Assembly (NCBI GenBank): GCA_003417655.1
Contig: QVMW01000022.1
Coordinates: 1-46,014, forward strand
Length of the DNA stretch: 46,014 bases
Reading direction: 5' to 3'
Origin: Rhodobacteraceae bacterium 63075
GTDB lineage: Bacteria > Pseudomonadota > Alphaproteobacteria > Rhodobacterales > Rhodobacteraceae
Each line of letters starts with the position of its first letter. Position 1 is the stretch's first letter. Below, in pieces: positions 43,395-46,014 of the stretch. The notes under the pieces are model-generated. The model was not told the DNA's origin. It made no database searches and worked only from the letters and a program-made list of their open reading frames with translations. Made by a program: the position numbers and the translations under genes.

Positions 43395-43434
43395 GGGGAT
43401 TTTCCTTTGGATCTGGGTCTGAGTTCCAAAGGAC

Positions 43435-43461
43435 AAAAAGCCCGCTTTCGCTTTTCAGGGT
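43435..43461 (-). terminator. repeated hairpin element, copy 3, probably a terminator
   Basis: On the minus strand the stem AAAAGC/GCTTTT (43450-43455 with 43436-43441) ends in TTTTTG and follows the small gene at 43496. It is the best terminator among the three related elements (37799, 39189, 43435). Confidence 0.6.
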
Positions 43462-43495
43462 GGCGGGGTCAGACCGCGCTGCCCCCAAGGCTTGG

Positions 43496-43648
43496 TCAGG
43501 ACTTGGGTTCGACCTGCCGCTTCGCATCAATCAATGCCTGTGCGGCCTGCATCACCTGAACCTGAGATGTTCCCGAGCGTGCATCCTCCAGCGCGGCCTG
43601 CACCTGCGCGCAAAACCACGTGTCATAAGAATTCACTTCAGCGGCCAT
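43496..43648 (-). CDS. 50-residue stability/antitoxin-like protein
   Basis: It starts at 43646-43648 with MAAEVNSYDTWFCAQVQAAL after GAGGAGC. The pattern YD-WF--VQ-AL-D-R-G...VM-A--ALI matches small plasmid stability proteins that accompany RelE/ParE toxins. No such toxin follows, so it may be an orphan. It overlaps the preceding small gene by 11 bp. Confidence 0.55.
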   Translation of the reverse strand: MAAEVNSYDTWFCAQVQAALEDARSGTSQVQVMQAAQALIDAKRQVEPKS

Positions 43649-43802
43649 GGAAATGCTCCTCGAGAGCTTTATCCAGAAGCTTGCCAAGGCCATGGGGCAT
43701 GTCTGCGACGTGCACCGCGACTGGCAAACGGCCCCGCTTCATCTGGGACGCGCATTGCTCATCGAGACCAAGAAGTGGCCTTTCCTTTCCCGTTTCGTCC
43801 AT
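43638..43802 (-). CDS. 54-residue hypothetical protein
   Basis: It starts at 43800-43802 with MDETGKERPLLGLDEQ after AGGAG, 8 nt away. The middle is basic (KRGRLPVAVHVADMPHGLGKLLDKAL). It is not recognised. It overlaps the antitoxin-like gene, so the two small genes form one unit. Confidence 0.5.
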   Translation of the reverse strand: MDETGKERPLLGLDEQCASQMKRGRLPVAVHVADMPHGLGKLLDKALEEHFHGR

Positions 43803-43902
43803 TGCGTTTTCTCCTACCGTGTTAAGGCGTGAGGTTACATCACCTTGCGTGATACCGTAAACGGCGGTGCCGTTAGGGTCGCAGAAAATCATCCTAGGCC
43901 AC

Positions 43903-44421
43903 TTACCGATCGGGCGCCGCTTCAAGGGAAGTTTCGAACCGCTTGTCCGCCGCCGCGGCTTCTTTCAGGAGCGCGTCAAAATTGTCAGGTGGGTTGCCAT
44001 CTTCCAGCATCCCTTTGAACGTCGCATAGGCATCCGTCTTGCTGCCATAGGCGCGCAGGGTCTTGTCGTCGTTCACCCAGGCCACCACGATGACTTTCGC
44101 ATCGCTGTTGAACCGGTAGAACAACCGATACTGTTGGAAGAATTTCGCCCGGAACCAGTGCTTGCGGTGATCGCCGAGTGTGCCGCCTTGCCGGAAGGCG
44201 GCGGCACCCGGATCTGCCGGTATGGCCTCGGTGACCAGCTTGAAGATGGCGGCCAGCCGTTTCGTGGAGTTTTTCTTGCGCCAGGTCTTGGGATCGCGTG
44301 ACTTACGCGCCTCGACTTCCTCGATCAGCCCCTCGAGCTGGTCCAGAAAGAGCGGATGCGCATAAATCGACCATCCATTTACGACAAGGGGCGCTTGGGC
44401 GGGCACGCTATCGCCGCTCAT
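43903..44421 (-). CDS. yhaV: YhaV-family ribonuclease toxin
   Basis: The protein has 172 residues. The YhaV pattern is clear: VVNGWSIYAHPLFLDQLEGLIEEVE, KNSTKRLAAIFKLVTEAIP, DPGAAAFRQGGTLGDHRKHWFRAKFFQQYRLFYRFN and VVAWVNDDKTLRAYGSKTDAY. YhaV cleaves ribosome-associated mRNA and is held inactive by PrlF. The start overlaps the prlF stop by 4 bp (ATGA). Confidence 0.88.
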   Translation of the reverse strand: MSGDSVPAQAPLVVNGWSIYAHPLFLDQLEGLIEEVEARKSRDPKTWRKKNSTKRLAAIFKLVTEAIPADPGAAAFRQGGTLGDHRKHWFRAKFFQQYRLFYRFNSDAKVIVVAWVNDDKTLRAYGSKTDAYATFKGMLEDGNPPDNFDALLKEAAAADKRFETSLEAAPDR

Positions 44422-44744
44422 TCATCCTCGAGCGATAGCGGCGCATCGAGATCGACGTCAACGTCTCCGACCAGTGCTGCAAGACGGTCATGCAAAGCCC
44501 CATCGAACGCTCGGATACGGTCAGGATGCGCCTTGATATCGGCTTCGACAAAATCGAGAAAAACTCCGAGCACGGGATCTTCCTCGTCGCTGCGCACGGG
44601 CTCGATATAGACCCTGCCACTCGGCTCGGTGCAGTAGCGAATCTGGTCGCCCTTGCCCAGCTTGAGCTGCTTGCGCACACCCGCCGGCACGGTCGTCTGA
44701 TACCGATCCGTGAGTTTCGAGACATCTTGTGCGAGCGCTGTCAT
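44418..44744 (-). CDS. prlF: PrlF/SohA antitoxin (AbrB-like)
   Basis: The 108-residue form starts at MTALAQDVSKLTDRYQTTVP (44742-44744) after AGGAGAC. The N-terminal swapped-hairpin AbrB domain (TDRYQTTVPAGVRKQLKLGKGDQIRYCTEPSGRVYIEPV) is followed by the PrlF C-terminal helices (DPVLGVFLDFVEADIKAHPDRIRAFD). It neutralises YhaV and should repress the shared promoter. Confidence 0.88.
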   Translation of the reverse strand: MTALAQDVSKLTDRYQTTVPAGVRKQLKLGKGDQIRYCTEPSGRVYIEPVRSDEEDPVLGVFLDFVEADIKAHPDRIRAFDGALHDRLAALVGDVDVDLDAPLSLEDE

Positions 44745-44784
44745 GGCAGTCTCCTGAAAGAATGGGGATCTTTGCTGCCCGCGA

Positions 44785-44813
44785 TAGGTAATGCATTTGC
44801 ATTGCCTTGTCAA
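44785..44813 (-). promoter_or_regulatory. prlF-yhaV promoter and operator
   Basis: On the minus strand, TTGACA (44808-44813), a 17-bp spacer and TACCTA (44785-44790) form a near-consensus promoter. A palindrome, GGTAATGCA-TT-TGCATTGCC (44787-44806, one mismatch), covers the -10 and most of the spacer. It is the expected PrlF binding site for autorepression. Confidence 0.8.
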
Positions 44814-44927
44814 GACAAGCCGCAGCATCTGCTGTCGCCGGGCAGGCCGATGAACCGTCTGGCGCAGGACCTAATCTCGCCCCGCCAAGACTAGGTTGGC
44901 CTCGCACGGTAGTTTCAATTCAGGAAG

Positions 44928-45194
44928 TTAAGGAACCGGACCATCCCCGAACAAGAAACTATCCAGATCCAGAAGCCATTTCCCAAGATCATTCGAGTTC
45001 CTGAAACCATAGTTCAAATCTCTTCTAGCTGCTGCAACAGACCAATTCCCATCAGAGCCAAGTCTTTGAAGATTTGCACGGAACGCGGCGGATAGCTTAG
45101 GATCACCTGTCAGCAGTCCTTTTAATGCCTCGGGATCATATGAATCCGTGGCAAGGTAGCAGAGAAGCAAATCGTAGAACTCTTTATCTTGCAT
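44928..45194 (-). CDS. candidate immunity protein for the adjacent toxin tip
   Basis: The 88-residue form starts at MQDKEFYDLLLCYLATDSYD (45192-45194) with AGAGG upstream. It is acidic and helical (PEALKGLLTGDPKLSAAFRANLQRLG; DLGKWLLDLDSFLFGDG), like many small immunity proteins, though the family is not recognised. It starts 4 bp after the toxin stop, the usual toxin-immunity spacing. Confidence 0.55.
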   Translation of the reverse strand: MQDKEFYDLLLCYLATDSYDPEALKGLLTGDPKLSAAFRANLQRLGSDGNWSVAAARRDLNYGFRNSNDLGKWLLDLDSFLFGDGPVP

Positions 45195-45198
45195 GTGC

Positions 45199-46011
45199 TT
45201 ACCTCTTATTCGGGTAGAGAGTATAAAGATCGACTGAACCGTCTGGCCGCAGAGTGTATACCGCGATGACAGTCCCACCCTCAAAGTTCACATCTACCGG
45301 GCGAGCGCCACTATCGCCGAAGTCACCGATCCTTTCGACCCCTTCAACACGTCTAGAAAAATCAGGCCCCAAAGCATCTTCAATGGGCACCTCAACCCTG
45401 AAGCGTCGGACGGGTTTTGCCGGACGTGCAGAGGCAGCGTTCAGCGCATCTGTGAAATCTGCACTACGCTGGATGATGGCGTCAGCGGCCACATAATCCG
45501 CCTCTGAGACTATCCGAGATGCAACCTCCGGCGGTCGGTGATATCGGCCAACATGGACACCATCAGACCTCGAGCCTGTCATCGGATCGAAGCCACGCAT
45601 AACCCGATCCTCAAGCATCTGGCGTGTCACCGCTCCTTCGTGCCGTTGTGGACCGTGTCCCTGTGCCTCAAGTTCAACAAAGCGGCTCGCAACCAGCGGG
45701 TCCACCTCGCGGCTGCGTGTGCTGATCATATTGTCCAAACGAGTACGACCAGCACGCAAGGCGTGCAGAGCTGCTGTCGGCCGCAAGCGGGTCAGATTGA
45801 TCCCGAGTTTCGCTGCACCCGCTGTGAAAGCGGTCCCACCAAGAAGAACCGACGCATCGAGGTAGGCCACGTCTTCATAGGCACGCAGCAAGGCCTCTTC
45901 GCTGGTCAGACCCAGACGGTATTCAAGATCGAGCAAGCGAAGTTCAGCATGCTGTGCCTCGAAATACGCCACAGCTTCTTCGGCGATCCGCTCAGCTGAA
46001 TCGCCCCGGTT
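45199..46011 (-). CDS. C-terminal part of a second polymorphic toxin, 5' incomplete or frameshifted
   Basis: The open frame runs inward from a TGA at the very last three bases. It reads NRGDSAERIAEEAVAYFEAQ, a hydrophobic stretch (YLDASVLLGGTAFTAGAAKLG) and the toxin region. That region has AQGHGPQRHEGAVTRQMLEDRVMRGFDPMTGS, EVASRIVSEADYVAADAIIQ, and strands at the end (VNFEGGTVIAVYTLRPDGSVDLYTLYPNKR). The GPQRHEG...DR...DPMTG motif recurs in polymorphic toxin tips, but the activity is not assigned here. No ATG is available; the best internal start is GTG 45970-45972 with a weak AGAAG. A single missing base at the edge would restore ETRGDS, matching the TRGDS of the toxin at the other end. Confidence 0.6.
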   Translation of the reverse strand, partial: NRGDSAERIAEEAVAYFEAQHAELRLLDLEYRLGLTSEEALLRAYEDVAYLDASVLLGGTAFTAGAAKLGINLTRLRPTAALHALRAGRTRLDNMISTRSREVDPLVASRFVELEAQGHGPQRHEGAVTRQMLEDRVMRGFDPMTGSRSDGVHVGRYHRPPEVASRIVSEADYVAADAIIQRSADFTDALNAASARPAKPVRRFRVEVPIEDALGPDFSRRVEGVERIGDFGDSGARPVDVNFEGGTVIAVYTLRPDGSVDLYTLYPNKR

Positions 46012-46014
46012 TCA
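45996..46014 (-). repeat. right terminal inverted repeat of the window
   Basis: CTGAATCGCCCCG-GTTT (45996-46012) pairs with 2-19. Joined head to tail, the two ends would form a 17-bp stem with one bulged T and a CAC loop centred on the junction. Confidence 0.7.

Noticed and set aside
37799..43461. CRISPR-like spacing of the three hairpin repeats
   Set aside because: Copies are kilobases apart and lie between genes; no array and no cas genes were seen.
1..46014. Conjugation genes, tRNA and rRNA
   Set aside because: No relaxase, coupling protein, VirB-type genes, tRNA cloverleaf or rRNA segment was recognised in the window.

Overview
The window looks like all or most of an alphaproteobacterial plasmid, most likely from the Rhodobacteraceae (Roseobacter group). 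The reasons are a repABC replication and partition module with CAGCTG-core palindromes and a countertranscribed RNA, a GC-rich coding style, an alphaproteobacterial LexA box (GTTC-N7-GTTC), and a set of accessory genes typical of alphaproteobacterial plasmids (strawberry-notch helicase/methyltransferase, DUF736, DUF6878, DUF6915, ArdC, YhaV/PrlF). No relaxase, type IV secretion genes, tRNA, rRNA or CRISPR array was seen. The two ends of the window are near-perfect inverted repeats of each other, with the symmetry centre exactly at the ends. The sequence may therefore be a complete molecule, either circular and opened at a hairpin or linear with inverted ends.

Layout. 1-0.8 kb: tip of a WHH-type nuclease toxin and its SUKH immunity gene. 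0.8-4.6 kb: decayed plasmid backbone (truncated ardC, a hypothetical gene, a small SOS-box gene, a PemK/antitoxin pair, a broken ParB-like gene). 4.7-8.3 kb: par palindromes, repC, ctRNA, repB, repA. 8.5-10.7 kb: serine recombinase, a structured intergenic region and an HTH plasmid protein. 11-28.7 kb: an apparent stress and maintenance island. It contains SulP transporter-UspA-DksA; two copies of an unrecognised small 'FWV' protein; an MFS transporter; a RES-domain protein; a Cfa-HelD-DUF4010 operon; three overlapping methyltransferase genes including a Hen1-like enzyme; a divergent GroEL without GroES, followed by a 53-residue ORF; and an M23 peptidase gene broken by an amber codon.

28.7-35.3 kb: a 3.67-kb Tn3-family transposon (tnpR, tnpA, 38-bp ends, no target duplication) between gene remnants. 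The remnants are an ABC transporter ATPase and an ABC-F protein on the left and a decapitated Mrp-DUF971 gene on the right, which is followed by an unusual Nfu fusion gene. 35.5-43.8 kb: rhomboid protease and a minus-strand block of plasmid accessory genes ending upstream with the 1395-residue helicase/methyltransferase. 43.9-46.0 kb: YhaV/PrlF toxin-antitoxin with a clear promoter-operator, then a second polymorphic toxin tip with its candidate immunity gene.

How it fits together: RepABC, the serine recombinase and the toxin-antitoxin pairs maintain the replicon. The central island carries membrane, proteostasis, RNA-modification and stress functions. Toxin-immunity modules sit at both ends. 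Many remnants at module borders (ardC, ParB-like, ABC, ABC-F, Mrp, M23) show that the plasmid was assembled by recombination. Calls rest on motif recognition from the sequence alone; family names should be confirmed by profile searches.
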